A program made the translations under genes and the position numbers. This document shows positions 1 to 14,935 of a stretch of DNA of 64,000 nt, piece after piece; within the stretch, counting starts at the first letter, position 1, and the number at the start of each line of letters is the position of its first letter. Below the pieces are notes generated by a model that was not told the DNA's origin, searched no databases, and saw nothing but the letters and a program-made list of their open reading frames with translations. This DNA comes from Balanoglossus misakiensis (taxonomy: Eukaryota; Hemichordata), in NCBI GenBank assembly GCA_040954595.2, contig CM082585.2:1054001-1118000 (forward strand), read 5' to 3'.

Positions 1-3000
1 TTTTCATGATTTTCCCCCATGATTTTTTTCAAAAATCGACGAAAATTTGAGATTTTGCAAAGACGAAAATTTGTCATTTTTGATGATTTTTACCCATGAT
101 TTTTTTTCAAAAATGGACGAAATTTTGAGATTTTGCAAAGACGAAAATTTGTCATTTTTTGATTATTTTCACCAATGATTTTTTTTCAAAAAACGACGAA
201 ATTTTGAGATTTTGCAGAGGAAAATGTGTCATTTTTTGATGATTTTCACCCGTTTTTTTTTTTCAAAATTTGTCATTTTTTGATGATTTTCTCCCATGAT
301 TTTTTTCAAAAATTGACGAAATTTTGAGATTTTGCAAAGTCGAAAATTTGTCATTTTTAGATGATTTTCACCCGTCTTTTTTCAAAAAATCGACGAAATT
401 TTGTGATTTTGTAAAGAGGAAAATTTGTCATTTTTTGATAATTTTCAACAATGATTTATTTCAAAAATCGACGAAATTTTGAGATTTTGCAGTCGAAAAT
501 TTGTCATTTTTTGATGATTTTCCCCCATGATTTTTTTCAAAAATCGACGAAATTTTGAGATTTTGCAGTAAAAAAATTGTCATTATTTGATGATTTTCGA
601 CCATGATTTTTTTCAAAATTGACGAAATTTTGAGATTTTGCAGTCGAAAATTTGTCATTTTTTGATCATTTTCCCCCATGATTTTTTTCAAAAATCGACG
701 AAATTTTGAGATTTTGCAAAGTCGAAAATTTGTCATTTTTTGATGATTTTCACCCATGTCTTTTTTCAAAAATCGACGAAATTTTGAGATTTTGCAAAGA
801 GGAAAATTTGTCATTTTTTGATGATTGTCAACAATGATATTTTTTCAAAAATCGACGAAATTTTGAGATTTTGCAGTCAAAAATTTGTCATTTTTTATGA
901 TTTTCAACTATTTTTTTAAAAAATCGACGAAAATTTGAGATTTTGCAGTAAAAAAATTGTCATTTTTTGATGATTTTCACCCATGATTTTTTTCAAAATT
1001 GGCAAAATTTTGAGATTTTGCAAAGTCGAAAATTTGTCATTTTTTGATGATTTTCACCCATGATTTTTTTCACAAATCGACGAAATTTTGAGATTTTGTA
1101 GTCGTAAATTTGTCATTTTTTGATGATTTTCCCCCATGATTTTTTTCAAAAATCAACGAAATTTTGAGATTTTGCAAAGTCGAAAATTTGTCATTTTTAG
1201 ATGATTTTCACCCGTCTTTTTTCAAAAAATCGACGAAATTTTGTGATTTTGTAAAGAGGAAAATTTGTCATTTTTTGATAATTTTCAACAATGATTTATT
1301 TCAAAAATCGACGAAATTTTGAGATTTTGCAGTCGAAAATTTGTCATTTTTTGATGATTTTCCCCCATGATTTTTTCAAAAATCGACGAAATTTTGAGAT
1401 TTTGCAAAGTTGAAAATTTTTCAAAAATCGACGAAATTTATAGATTTTGCAAAGAGGAAAATTTGTCAATTTTTGATGATTTTCACCCATGATTTTTTTC
1501 AAAATTGACGAAATTTTGAGTTTTTGCAGTCGAAAATTTGTCATTTTTTGATGATTTTCACCCGTTTTTTTTTCAAAAATCGACGAAATTTTGAGATTTT
1601 GCAGTCGAAAATTTGTCATTTTTTGATGATTTTCACCCATGATTTTTTCAAAATTGACGAAATTTTGAAATTTTGCAGTCGAAAATTTGTCATTTTTTGA
1701 TCATTTTCCCCATGATTTTTTTCAAAAATCGACGAAATTTCGAGATTTTGCAAAGTCGAAAATTTGTCATTTTTAGATGATTTTCACCCGTCTTTTTTCA
1801 AAAAATCGACGAAATTTTGAGATTTTGCAAAGAGGAAAATTTGTCATTTTTTGATAATTTTCAACAATGATTTATTTGAAAAATCGACGAAATTTTGAGA
1901 TTTTGCAGTCGAAAATTTGTCATTTTTTGATGATTTTCCCCCATGATTTTTTTCAAAAATCGACGAAATTTTGAGATTTTGCAAAGTTTAAAATTTTTCA
2001 AAAATCGACGAAATTTATAGATTTTGCAAAGAGGAAAATTTGTCATTTTTTGATGATTTTCACCCATGATTTTTTTCAAAATCGACGAAATTTTGAGATT
2101 TTGCAGTCGAAAATTTGTCATTTTTTGATGATTTTCACCCATGATTTTTTCAAAATTGACGAAATTTTGAAATTTTGCAGTCGAAAATTTGTCATTTTTT
2201 GATCATTTTCCCCATGATTTTTTTCAAAAATCGACGAAATTTTGAGATTTTGCAAAGTCGAAAATTTGTCATTTTTTGATGATTTTCTCCCTTGATTTTC
2301 TTCAAAAATCGACGAAATTTTGAGATTTTGCAAAGTCGAAAATTTGTCATTTTTTGATGATTTTCCCCCATGATTTTTTTCAAAAATCGACGAAATTTTG
2401 AGATTTTGCAAAGTTGAAAATTTTTCAAAAATCGACGAAATTTATAGATTTTGCAAAGAGGAAAATTTGTCATTTTTTGATGATTTTCACCCATGATTTT
2501 TTTCAAAAATCAACGAAATTTTGAGATTTTGCAAAGTCGAAAATTTGTCATTTTTAGATGATTTTCACCCGTCTTTTTTCAAAAAATCGACGAAATTTTG
2601 TGATTTTGTAAAGAGGAAAATTTGTCATTTTTTGATGATTTTCAACCATGATTTTTTTTCAAAAATGGACGAAATTTTGAGATTTTGCAAAGACGAAAAT
2701 TTGTCATTTTTTGATGATTTTCACCCATGATTTTTTTTCAAAAATCGACGAAATTTTGAGATTTTGCAAAGTCGTAAATGTGTCATTTTTTGATGATTTT
2801 CACCAGTTTTTTTTTTCAAAATTTGTCATTTTTTGATGATTTTCCCCCATGATTTTTTTCAAAAATCGACGAAAATTTGAGATTTTGCAAAGACGAAAAT
2901 TTGTCATTTTTGATGATTTTTACCCATGATTTTTTTTAAAAAATGGACGAAATTTTGAGATTTTGCAAAGACGAAAATTTGTCATTTTTTGATGATTTTC

Positions 3001-3649
3001 ACCCATGATTTTTTTTCAAAAAACGACGAAATTTTGAGATTTTGCAAAGAGGAAAATTTGTCATTTTTTCATGATTTTCACCCATGATTTTTTTCAAAAA
3101 TCGACGAAATTTTGAGATTTTGCAAAGAGGAAAATTTGTCATTTTTTCATGATTTTCCCCCATGATTTTTTTCAAAAATCGACGAAAATTTGAGATTTTG
3201 CAAAGACGAAAATTTGTCATTTTTGATGATTTTTACCCATGATTTTTTTTCAAAAATGGACGAAATTTTGAGATTTTGCAAAGACGAAAATTTGTCATTT
3301 TTTGATTATTTTCACCAATGATTTTTTTTTCAAAAAACGACGAAATTTTGAGATTTTGCAGAGGAAAATGTGTCATTTTTTGATGATTTTCACCCGTTTT
3401 TTTTTTTCAAAATTTGTCATTTTTTGATGATTTTCTCCCATGATTTTTTTCAAAAATTGACGAAATTTTGAGATTTTGCAAAGTCGAAAATTTGTCATTT
3501 TTTGATGATTTTCACCCATGATTTTTTTCAAAAATCGACGAAATTTTGAGATTTTGCAAAGTCGAAAATTTGTCATTTTTTGATGATTTTCCCCAATGAT
3601 TTTTTTCAAAAATCGATATGATTTTGAGATTTTGCAGTAAAAAAATTGT

Positions 3650-5494
3650 CATTATTTGATGATTTTCGACCATGATTTTTTTCAAAATTGACGAAATTTT
3701 GAGATTTTGCAGTCGAAAATTTGTCATTTTTTGATCATTTTCCCCCATGATTTTTTTCAAAAATCGACGAAATTTTGAGATTTTGCAAAGTCGAAAATTT
3801 GTCATTTTTTGATGATTTTCACCCATGTCTTTTTTCAAAAATCGACGAAATTTTGAGATTTTGCAAAGAGGAAAATTTGTCATTTTTTGATGATTTTCAA
3901 CAATGATATTTTTTCAAAAATCGACGAAATTTTGAGATTTTGCAGTCAAAAATTTGTCATTTTTTGATGATTTTCAACTATTTTTTTAAAAAATCGACGA
4001 AAATTTGAGATTTTGCAGTAAAAAATTTGTCATTTTTTGATGATTTTCACCCATGATTTTTTCAAAATTGGCAAAATTTTGAGATTTTGCAAAGTCGAAA
4101 ATTTGTCATTTTTTGATGATTTTCACCCATGATTTTTTTTCACAAATCGACGAAATTTTGAGATTTTGTAGTCGTAAATTTGTCATTTTTTGATGATTTT
4201 CCCCCATGATTTTTTTCAAAAATCAACGAAATTTTGAGATTTTGCAAAGTCGAAAATTTGTCATTTTTAGATGATTTTCACCCGTCTTTTTTCAAAAAAT
4301 CGACGAAATTTTGTGATTTTGTAAAGAGGAAAATTTGTCATTTTTTGATAATTTTCAACAATGATTTATTTCAAAAATCGACGAAATTTTGAGATTTTGC
4401 AGTCGAAAATTTGTCATTTTTTGATGATTTTCCCCCATGATTTTTTTCAAAAATCGACGAAATTTTGAGATTTTGCAAAGTTGAAAATTTTTCAAAAATC
4501 GACGAAATTTATAGATTTTGCAAAGAGGAAAATTTGTCATTTTTTGATGATTTTCACCCATGATTTTTTTCAAAATTGACGAAATTTTGAGTTTTTGCAG
4601 TCGAAAATTTGTCATTTTTTGATGATTTTCACCCGTTTTTTTTTCAAAAATCGACGAAATTTTGAGATTTTGCAGTCGAAAATTTGTCATTTTTTGATGA
4701 TTTTCACCCATGATTTTTTCAAAATTGACGAAATTTTGAAATTTTGCAGTCGAAAATTTGTCATTTTTTGATCATTTTCCCCATGATTTTTTTCAAAAAT
4801 CGACGAAATTTTGAGATTTTGCAAAGTCGAAAATTTGTCATTTTTAGATGATTTTCACCCGTCTTTTTTCAAAAAATCGACGAAATTTTGAGATTTTGCA
4901 AAGAGGAAAATTTGTCATTTTTTGATAATTTTCAACAATGATTTATTTGAAAAATCGACGAAATTCTGAGATTTTACAGTCGAAAATTTGTCATTTTTTG
5001 ATGATTTTCCCCCATGATTTTTTTCAAAAATCGACGAAATTTTGAGATTTTGCAAAGTTTAAAATTTTTCAAAAATCGACGAAATTTATAGATTTTGCAA
5101 AGAGGAAAATTTGTCATTTTTTGATGATTTTCACCCATGATTTTTTTCAAAATCGACGAAATTTTGAGATTTTGCAGTCGAAAATTTGTCATTTTTTGAT
5201 GATTTTCACCCATGATTTTTTCAAAATTGACGAAATTTTGAAATTTTGCAGTCGAAAATTTGTCATTTTTTGATCATTTTCCCCATGATTTTTTTCAAAA
5301 ATCGACGAAATTTTGAGATTTTGCAAAGTCGAAAATTTGTCATTTTTTGATGATTTTCTCCCTTGATTTTCTTCAAAAATCGACGAAATTTTGAGATTTT
5401 GCAAAGTCGAAAATTTGTCATTTTTTGATGATTTTCACCCATGATTTTTTTCAAAAATCGATATGATTTTGAGATTTTGCAGTAAAAAAATTGT
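3650..5494. repeat. Higher-order repeat copy in satellite A (1845 bp)
   Basis: A rare variant, CATTATTTGATGATTTTCGAC, starts at 581, 3650, 5495 and 7118. The order of variant units after it is the same each time: a TTGACG unit, a CCCCCATG unit, a CACCCATGTC unit, then a CAACAATGATA unit. The distances are 3069, 1845 and 1623 bp, so the same block was copied with internal unit gain or loss. The copies at 3650, 5495 and 7118 also share a mutated CGATATGATTTTGAG just upstream, which the copy at 581 lacks. Confidence 0.85.
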
Positions 5495-7117
5495 CATTAT
5501 TTGATGATTTTCGACCATGATTTTTTTCAAAATTGACGAAATTTTGAGATTTTGCAGTCGAAAATTTGTCATTTTTTGATCATTTTCCCCCATGATTTTT
5601 TTTCAAAAATAGACGAAATTTTGAGATTTTGCAAAGTCGAAAATTTGTCATTTTTTGATGATTTTCACCCATGTCTTTTTTCAAAAATCGACGAAATTTT
5701 GAGATTTTGCAAAGAGGAAAATTTGTCATTTTTTGATGATTTTCAACAATGATATTTTTTCAAAAATCGACGAAATTTTGAGATTTTGCAGTCAAAAATT
5801 TGTCATTTTTTGATGATTTTCAACTATTTTTTTAAAAAATCGACGAAAATTTGAGATTTTGCAGTAAAAAATTTGTCATTTTTTGATGATTTTCACCCAT
5901 GATTTTTTCAAAATTGGCAAAATTTTGAGATTTTGCAAAGTCGAAAATTTGTCATTTTTTGATGATTTTCACCCATGATTTTTTTTCACAAATCGACGAA
6001 ATTTTGAGATTTTGTAGTCGTAAATTTGTCATTTTTTGATGATTTTCCCCCATGATTTTTTTCAAAAATCAACGAAATTTTGAGATTTTGCAAAGTCGAA
6101 AATTTGTCATTTTTAGATGATTTTCACCCGTCTTTTTTCAAAAAATCGACGAAATTTTGTGATTTTGTAAAGAGGAATATTTGTCATTTTTTGATAATTT
6201 TCAACAATGATTTATTTCAAAAATCGACGAAATTTTGAGATTTTGCAGTCGAAAATTTGTCATTTTTTGATGATTTTCCCCCATGATTTTTTTCAAAAAT
6301 CGACGAAATTTTGAGATTTTGCAAAGTTTAAAATTTTTCAAAAATCGACGAAATTTATAGATTTTGCAAAGAGGAAAATTTGTCATTTTTTGATGATTTT
6401 CACCCATGATTTTTTTCAAAAATCAACGAAATTTTGAGATTTTGCAAAGTCGAAAATTTGTCATTTTTAGATGATTTTCACCCGTCTTTTTTCAAAAAAT
6501 CGACGAAATTTTGTGATTTTGTAAAGAGGAAAATTTGTCATTTTTTGATAATTTTCAACAATGATTTATTTCAAAAATCGACGAAATTTTGAGATTTTGC
6601 AGTCGAAAATTTGTCATTTTTTGATGATTTTCCCCCATGATTTTTTTCAAAAATCGACGAAATTTTGAGATTTTGCAAAGTTTAAAATTTTTCAAAAATC
6701 GACGAAATTTATAGATTTTGCAAAGAGGAAAATTTGTCATTTTTTGATGATTTTCACCCATGATTTTTTTCAAAATCGACGAAATTTTGAGATTTTGCAG
6801 TCGAAAATTTGTCATTTTTTGATGATTTTCACCCATGATTTTTTCAAAATTGACGAAATTTTGAAATTTTGCAGTCGAAAATTTGTCATTTTTTGATCAT
6901 TTTCCCCATGATTTTTTTCAAAAATCGACGAAATTTTGAGATTTTGCAAAGTCGAAAATTTGTCATTTTTTGATGATTTTCTCCCTTGATTTTCTTCAAA
7001 AATCGACGAAATTTTGAGATTTTGCAAAGTCGAAAATTTGTCATTTTTTGATGATTTTCACCCATGATTTTTTTCAAAAATCGATATGATTTTGAGATTT
7101 TGCAGTAAAAAAATTGT
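5495..7117. repeat. Higher-order repeat copy in satellite A (1623 bp)
   Basis: Second clear copy of the block that starts at 3650, with the same unit order but shorter by about three units. It ends where the next CATTATTTGATG marker begins at 7118. Confidence 0.82.
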
Positions 7118-9930
7118 CATTATTTGATGATTTTCGACCATGATTTTTTCAAAATTGACGAAATTTTGAGATTTTGCAGTCGAAAATTTGTCATTTTTTG
7201 ATCATTTTCCCCCATGATTTTTTTCAAAAATCGACGAAATTTTGAGATTTTGCAAAGTCGAAAATTTGTCATTTTTTGATGATTTTCACCCATGTCTTTT
7301 TTCAAAAATCGACGAAATTTTGAGATTTTGCAAAGAGGAAAATTTGTCATTTTTTGATGATTTTCAACAATGATATTTTTTCAAAAATCGACGAAATTTT
7401 GAGATTTTGCAGTCAAAAATTTGTCATTTTTTGATGATTTTCAACTATTTTTTTAAAAAATCGACGAAAATTTGAGATTTTGCAGTAAAAATTTTGTCAT
7501 TTTTTGATGATTTTCACCCATGATTTTTTCAAAATTGGCAAAATTTTGAGATTTTGCAAAGTCGAAAATTTGTCATTTTTTGATGATTTTCACCCATGAT
7601 TTTTTTTCAAAAAATCGACGAAATTTTGTGATTTTGTAAAGAGGAAAATTTGTCATTTTTTGATAATTTTCAACTATGATTTATTTCAAAAATCGACGAA
7701 ATTTTGAGATTTTGCAGTCGAAAATTTGTCATTTTTTGATGATTTTCCCCCATGATTTTTTTCAAAAATCGACGAAATTTTGAGATTTTGCAAAGTTGAA
7801 AATTTTTCAAAAATCGACGAAATTTATAGATTTTGCAAAGAGGAAAATTTGTCATTTTTTGATGATTTTCACCCATGATTTTTTTTCAAAAAATCGACGA
7901 AATTTTGTGATTTTGTAAAGAGGAAAATTTGTCATTTTTTGATAATTTTCACCCATGATTTTCTTCAAAAATCGACGAAATTTTGAGATTTTGCAAAGTC
8001 GAAAATTTGTCATTTTTTGATGATTTTCACCCATGATTTTTTTCAAAAATCGACGAAATTTTGAGATTTTGCAAAGTCGAAAATTTGTCATTTTTTCATG
8101 ATTTTCACCCATGATTTTTTCAAAAATCGATGAAATTTTCAGATTTTGCAAAGTCGAAAATTTGTCATTTTTTGATGATTTTCACCCATGATGTTTTTCA
8201 AAATTGACGAAATTTTGAGATTGTGCAAAGTCAAAAATTTGTCATTTTTTGATGATTTTCACCCATGATTTTTTTTCACAAATCGACGAAATTTTGAGAT
8301 TTTGTAGTCGTAAATTTGTCATTTTTGATGATTTTCCCCCATGATTTTTTTCAAAAATCAACGAAATTTTGAGATTTTGCAAAGTCGAAAATTTGTCATT
8401 TTTAGATGATTTTCACCCGTCTTTTTTCAAAAAATCGACGAAATTTTGAGATTTTGCAAAAAGGAAAATTTGTCAATTTTTGATAATTTTCAACAATGAT
8501 TTATTTCAAAAATCGACGAAATTTTGAGATTTTGCAGTCGAAAATTTGTCATTTTTTGATGATTTTCCCCCATGATTTTTTTCAAAAATCGACGAAATTT
8601 TGAGATTTTGCAAAGTTGAAAATTTTTCAAAAATCGACGAAATTTATAGATTTTGCAAAGAGGAAAATTTGTCATTTTTTGATGATTTTCACCCATGATT
8701 TTTTTCAAAATTGATGAAATTTTGAGTTTTTGCAGTCGAAAATTTGTCATAAATTGATGATTTTCACCCATGATTTTTTCAAAATTGACGAAATTTTGAA
8801 ATTTTGCAGTCGAAAATTTGTCATTTTTTGATCATTTTCCCCCATGATTTTTTTCAAAAATCGACGAAAATTTGAGATTTTGCAAAGTCGAAAATTTGTC
8901 ATTTTTTGATGATTTTCACCCATGATTTTTTTCAAAATTGACGAAATTTTGAGATTTTGCAAAGTCAAAAATTTGTCATTTTTTGATGATTTTCAACAAT
9001 TTTTTTTAAAAAATCGACGAAAATTTGAGATTTTTCAGTCAAAAATTTGTCATTTTTTGATGATTTTCTCCCATGATTTTTTCAAAAATCGACGAAATTT
9101 TGAGATTTTGCAGTAAAAAAATTGTCATTTTTTGATGATTTTCACCCATGATTTTTTTCAAAATTGACGAAATTTTGAGATTTTGCAGTCGAAAATTTGT
9201 CATTTTTTGATCATTTTCCCCCATGATTTTTTTCAAAAATCGACGAAATTTTCAGATTTTGCAGTCGAAAATTTGTCATTTTTTCATGATTTTCACCCAT
9301 GATTTTTTCAAAAATCGACGAAATTTTGAGATTTTGCAGTAAAAAAATTGTCATTTTTTGATGATTTTCACCCATGATTTTTTTCAAAATTGACGAAATT
9401 TTGAGATTTTGCAGTCGAAAATTTGTCATTTTTTGATCATTTTCCCCCATGATTTTTTTCAAAAATCGACGAAATTTTCAGATTTTGCAGTCGAAAATTT
9501 GTCATTTTTTCATGATTTTCACCCATGATTTTTTCAAAAATCGACGAAATTTTGAGATTTTGCAGTCGAAAATTTGTAATTTTTTGATGATTTTCCCCCA
9601 TGATTTTTTTCAAAAATCGACGAAATTTTGAGATTTTGCAAAGTCGAAAATTTGTCATTTTTTGATGATTTTCACCCATGATTTTCTTCAAAAATCGACG
9701 AAATTTTGAGATTTTGCAAAGTCGAAAATTTGTCATTTTTTGATGATTTTCACCCATGATTTTTTTCAAAAATCGACGAAATTTTGAGATTTTGCAAAGT
9801 CGAAAATTTGTCATTTTTTGAAGGTTTTCACCCATGATTTTTTTCAAAAATCGACGAAATTTTGAGATTTTGCAAAGTCGAAAATGTGTCATTTTTTGAT
9901 GATTTTCACCCATGTTTTTTTTTTTAAAAT

Positions 9931-10862
9931 CGACGAACCTATGATTTTTTTCAAAATCGACGAAATTTTGTGATTTTGCAAAGTCGAAAATTTTGTCATT
10001 TTTTGATGATTTTCCAACCATGATTTTTTTTCAAAAATCGACGAAATTTTGAGATTTTGCAAAATCGAAAATTTGTCATTTTTTGATGATTTTCCCCCAA
10101 TGGTTTTTTTCAAAATCGACGAAATTTTGAGATTTTGCAAAGTCGAAAATTTGTCATTTTTTGATGATTTTCCCCCATGATTTTTTTTCAAAAATGGACG
10201 AAATTTTGAGATTTTGCAAAGACGAAAATTTGTCATTTTTTGATGATTTTCACCCATGATTTTTTTTCAAAAATCGACGAAATTTTGAGATTTTGCAAAG
10301 TCGAAAATGTGTCATTTTTTGATGATTTTCACCCGTTTTTTTTCAAAATTTGTCATTTTTTGATGATTTTCACCCATGATTTTTTTTCAAAAATCGACGA
10401 AATTTTGAGATTTTGCAAAGTCGAAAATGTGTCATTTTTTGATGATTTTCACCCATGATTTTTTTTCAAAAATCGACGAAATTTTGAGATTTTGCAGTCG
10501 AAAATTTGTAATTTTTTGATGATTTTCCCCCATGATTTTTTTCAAAAATCGACGAAATTTTGAGATTTTGCAAAGTCGAAAATTTGTCATTTTTTGATGA
10601 TTTTCACCCATGATTTTCTTCAAAAATCGACGAAATTTTGAGATTTTGCAAAGTCGAAAATTTGTCATTTTTTGATGATTTTCACCCATGATTTTTTTCA
10701 AAAATCGACGAAATTTTGAGATTTTGCAAAGTCGAAAATTTGTCATTTTTTGATGGTTTTCACCCATGATTTTTTTCAAAAATCGACGAAATTTTGAGAT
10801 TTTGCAAAGTCGAAAATGTGTCATTTTTTGATGATTTTCACCCATGTTTTTTTTTTTTAAAT
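9931..10862. repeat. 932-bp higher-order repeat in satellite A
   Basis: The marker CGACGAACCTATG, a unit junction seen nowhere in the left half of the array, occurs at 9931 and 10863. The units before each marker match in order: one with an AATTTTTTGATG spelling, one with GATTTTCTTC, and one with a GGTTTTC change. The offset is 932 bp, about 12 units. The same marker returns near 16790, 19347 and 19687 in a different order. Confidence 0.8.
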
Positions 10863-13800
10863 CGACGAACCTATGATTTTTTTCAAAATCGACGAAATTT
10901 TGTGATTTTGCAAAGTCGAAAATTTTGTCATTTTTTGATGATTTTCAACCATGATTTTTTTTCAAAAATCGACGAAATTTTGAGATTTTGCAAAATCGAA
11001 AATTTGTCATTTTTTGATGATTTTCCCCCAATGGTTTTTTTCAAAATCGACGAAATTTTGAGATTTTGCAAAGTCGAAAATTTGTCATTTTTTGATGATT
11101 TTCCCCCATGATTTTTTTTCAAAAATGGACGAAATTTTGAGATTTTGCAAAGACGAAAATTTGTCATTTTTTGATGATTTTCACCCATGATTTTTTTTCA
11201 AAAATCGACGAAATTTTGAGATTTTGCAAAGTCGAAAATGTGTCATTTTTTGATGATTTTCACCCATGATTTTTTTCAAAAATCGACGAAATTTTGAGAT
11301 TTTGCGAAGACGAAAATTTGTCATTTTTTGATGATTTTCACCCATGATTTTTTTCAAAAATCGACGAAATTTTGAGATTTTGCAAAGTCGAAAATTTGTC
11401 ATTTTTTGATTATTTTCACCCATGATTTTTTCAAAAATTGACGAAATGTTGAGATTTTGCAAAGTCGAAAATTTTGTCATTTTTTGATGATTTTCAACCA
11501 TGATTTTTTTCAAAAATCGACTAAATGTTGAGATTTTGCAAAGTCGAAAATGTGTCATTTTTTGATGATTTTCACCCGTTTTTTTTTTCAAAATTTGTCA
11601 TTTTTTCATGATTTTCACCCATGATTTTTTTCAAAAATCGACGAAATTTTGTGATTTTGCAAAGTCGAAAATTTTGTCATTTTTTGATGATTTTCAACCA
11701 TGATTTTTTTTCAAAAATCGACGAAATTTTGTGATTTTACAAAGTCGAAAATTTTGTCATTTTTGGATGATTTTCAACCATGATTTTTTTTCAAAAATGG
11801 ACGAAATTTTGAGATTTTGCAAAGACGAAAATTTGTCATTTTTTGATGATTTTCACCCATGATTTTTTTTCAAAAATCGACGAAATTTTGAGATTTTGCA
11901 AAGTCGTAAATGTGTCATTTTTTGATGATTTTCACCAGTTTTTTTTTCAAAATTTGTCATTTTTTGATGATTTTCCCCCATGATTTTTTTCAAAAATCGA
12001 CGAAAATTTGAGATTTTGCAAAGACGAAAATTTGTCATTTTTGATGATTTTTACCCATGATTTTTTTTAAAAAATGGACGAAATTTTGAGATTTTGCAAA
12101 GACGAAAATTTGTCATTTTTTGATGATTTTCACCCATGATTTTTTTTCAAAAAACGACGAAATTTTGAGATTTTGCAAAGAGGAAAATTTGTCATTTTTT
12201 CATGATTTTCACCCATGATTTTTTTCAAAAATCGACGAAATTTTGAGATTTTGCAAAGAGGAAAATTTGTCATTTTTTCATGATTTTCCCCCATGATTTT
12301 TTTCAAAAATCGACGAAAATTTGAGATTTTGCAAAGACGAAAATTTGTCATTTTTGATGATTTTTACCCATGATTTTTTTTCAAAAATGGACGAAATTTT
12401 GAGATTTTGCAAAGACGAAAATTTGTCATTTTTTGATGATTTTCACCAATGATTTTTTTTCAAAAAACGACGAAATTTTGAGATTTTGCAGAGGAAAATG
12501 TGTCATTTTTTGATGATTTTCACCCGTTTTTTTTTTTCAAAATTTGTCATTTTTTGATGATTTTCTCCCATGATTTTTTTCAAAAATTGACGAAATTTTG
12601 AGATTTTGCAAAGTCGAAAATTTGTCATTTTTTGATGATTTTCACCCATGATTTTTTTCAAAAATCGACGAAATTTTGAGATTTTGCAAAGTCGAAAATT
12701 TGTCATTTTTTGATGATTTTCCCCCATGTTTTTTTTTTTAAATGGACGAAATTTTGAGATTTTGCAAAGACGAAAATTTGTTATTTTTTGATGATTTTCA
12801 CCCATGATTTTTTTCAAAAATCGACGAAATTGTGAGATTTTGCAAAGACGAAAATTTGTCATTTTTTGAAGATTTTTACCCATGATTTTTTTTCAAAAAT
12901 GGACGAAATTTTGAGGTTTTGCAAAGTCAACAATTTGTCATTTTTTGATGATTTTCACACATGATTTTTTTCAAAAATCGACGAAATTGTGAGATTTTGC
13001 AAAGACGAAAATTTGTCATTTTTTGATGATTTTTACCCATGATTTTTTTTCAAAAATGGACGAAATTTTGAGGTTTTGCAAAGTCGAAAATTTGTTATTT
13101 TTTGATGATTTTCACCCATGTCTTTTTTTAAAAATCGACGAAATTTTGAGATTTTGCAAAGAGGAAAATTTGTCATTTTTTCATGATTTTCCCCCATGAT
13201 TTTTTTCAAAAATCGACGAAATTTTGAGATTTTGCAAAGTCGACGAAAATTTGTCATTTTTTGATCATTTTCCCCCATGATTTTTTTCAAAAATCGACGA
13301 AATTTTCAGATTTTGCAGTCGAAAATTTGTCATTTTTTCATGATTTTCACCCATGATTTTTTCAAAAATCGACGAAATTTTGAGATTTTGCAGTCGAAAA
13401 TTTGTCATTTTTTGATGATTTTCCCCCATGATTTTTTTCAAAAATCGACGAAATTTTGAGATTTTGCAAAGTCGAAAATTTGTCATTTTTTGATGATTTT
13501 CACCCATGATTTTCTTCAAAAATCGACGAAATTTTGAGATTTTGCAAAGTCGAAAATTTGTCATTTTTTGATGATTTTCACCCATGATTTTTTTCAAAAA
13601 TCGACGAAATTTTGAGATTTTGCAAAGTCGAAAATTTGTCATTTTTTGATGGTTTTCACCCATGATTTTTTTTCAAAAATCGACGAAATTTTGAGATTTT
13701 GCAAAGTCGAAAATGTGTCATTTTTTGATGATTTTCACCCGTTTTTTTTTCAAAATTTGTCATTTTTTCATGATTTTCACCCATGATTTTTTTCAAAAAT

Positions 13801-14935
13801 CGACGAAATTTTGAGATTTTGCAAAGTCGAAAATTTGTCATTTTTTGATGATTTTCACCCATGATTTTTTTCAAAAATCGACGAAATTTTGAGATTTTGC
13901 AGTAAAAAAATTGTCATTTTTTGATGATTTTCACCCATGATTTTTTTCAAAATTGACGAAATTTTGAGATTTTGCAGTCGAAAATTTGTCATTTTTTGAT
14001 CATTTTCCCCCATGATTTTTTTCAAAAATCGACGAAATTTTCAGATTTTGCAGTCGAAAATTTGTCATTTTTTCATGATTTTCACCCATGATTTTTTCAA
14101 AAATCGACGAAATTTTGAGATTTTGCAGTCGAAAATTTGTAATTTTTTGATGATTTTCCCCCATGATTTTTTTCAAAAATCGACGAAATTTTGAGATTTT
14201 GCAAAGTCGAAAATGTGTCATTTTTTGATGATTTTCACCCGTTTTTTTTCAAAATTTGTCATTTTTTGATGATTTTCACCCATGATTTTTTTTCAAAAAT
14301 CGACGAAATTTTGAGATTTTGCAAAGTCGAAAATGTGTCATTTTTTGATGATTTTCACCCATGATTTTTTTCAAAAATCGACGAAGTTTTGAGATTTTGC
14401 GAAGACGAAAATTTGTCATTTTTTGATGATTTTCACCCATGATTTTTTTCAAAAATCGACGAAATTTTGAGATTTTGCAAAGTCGAAAATTTGTCATTTT
14501 TTGATTATTTTCACCCATGATTTTTTCAAAAATTGACGAAATGTTGAGATTTTGCAAAGTCGAAAATTTTGTCATTTTTTGATGATTTTCACCCGTTTTT
14601 TTTCAAAATTTGTCATTTTTTCATGATTTTCACCCATGATTTTTTTCAAAAATCGACGAAATTTTGTGATTTTGCAAAGTCGAAAATTTTGTCATTTTTT
14701 GATGATTTTCAACCATGATTTTTTTTCAAAAATCGACGAAATTTTGTGATTTTACAAAGTCGAAAATTTTGTCATTTTTTGATGATTTTCAACCATGATT
14801 TTTTTTCAAAAATCGACGAAAATTTGAGATTTTGCAAAGACGAAAATTTGTCATTTTTGATGATTTTTACCCATGATTTTTTTTCAAAAATGGACGAAAT
14901 TTTGAGATTTTGCAAAGACGAAAATTTGTCATTTT

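Noticed and set aside
9437-10021. 194-codon open frame on minus, and many 60-140-codon frames on both strands in satellite A
   Set aside because: They translate the 78-bp unit (26 codons) over and over. The frame is lost wherever a unit has an indel, and opposite-strand frames overlap them. This reflects unit length and AT composition, not a gene.
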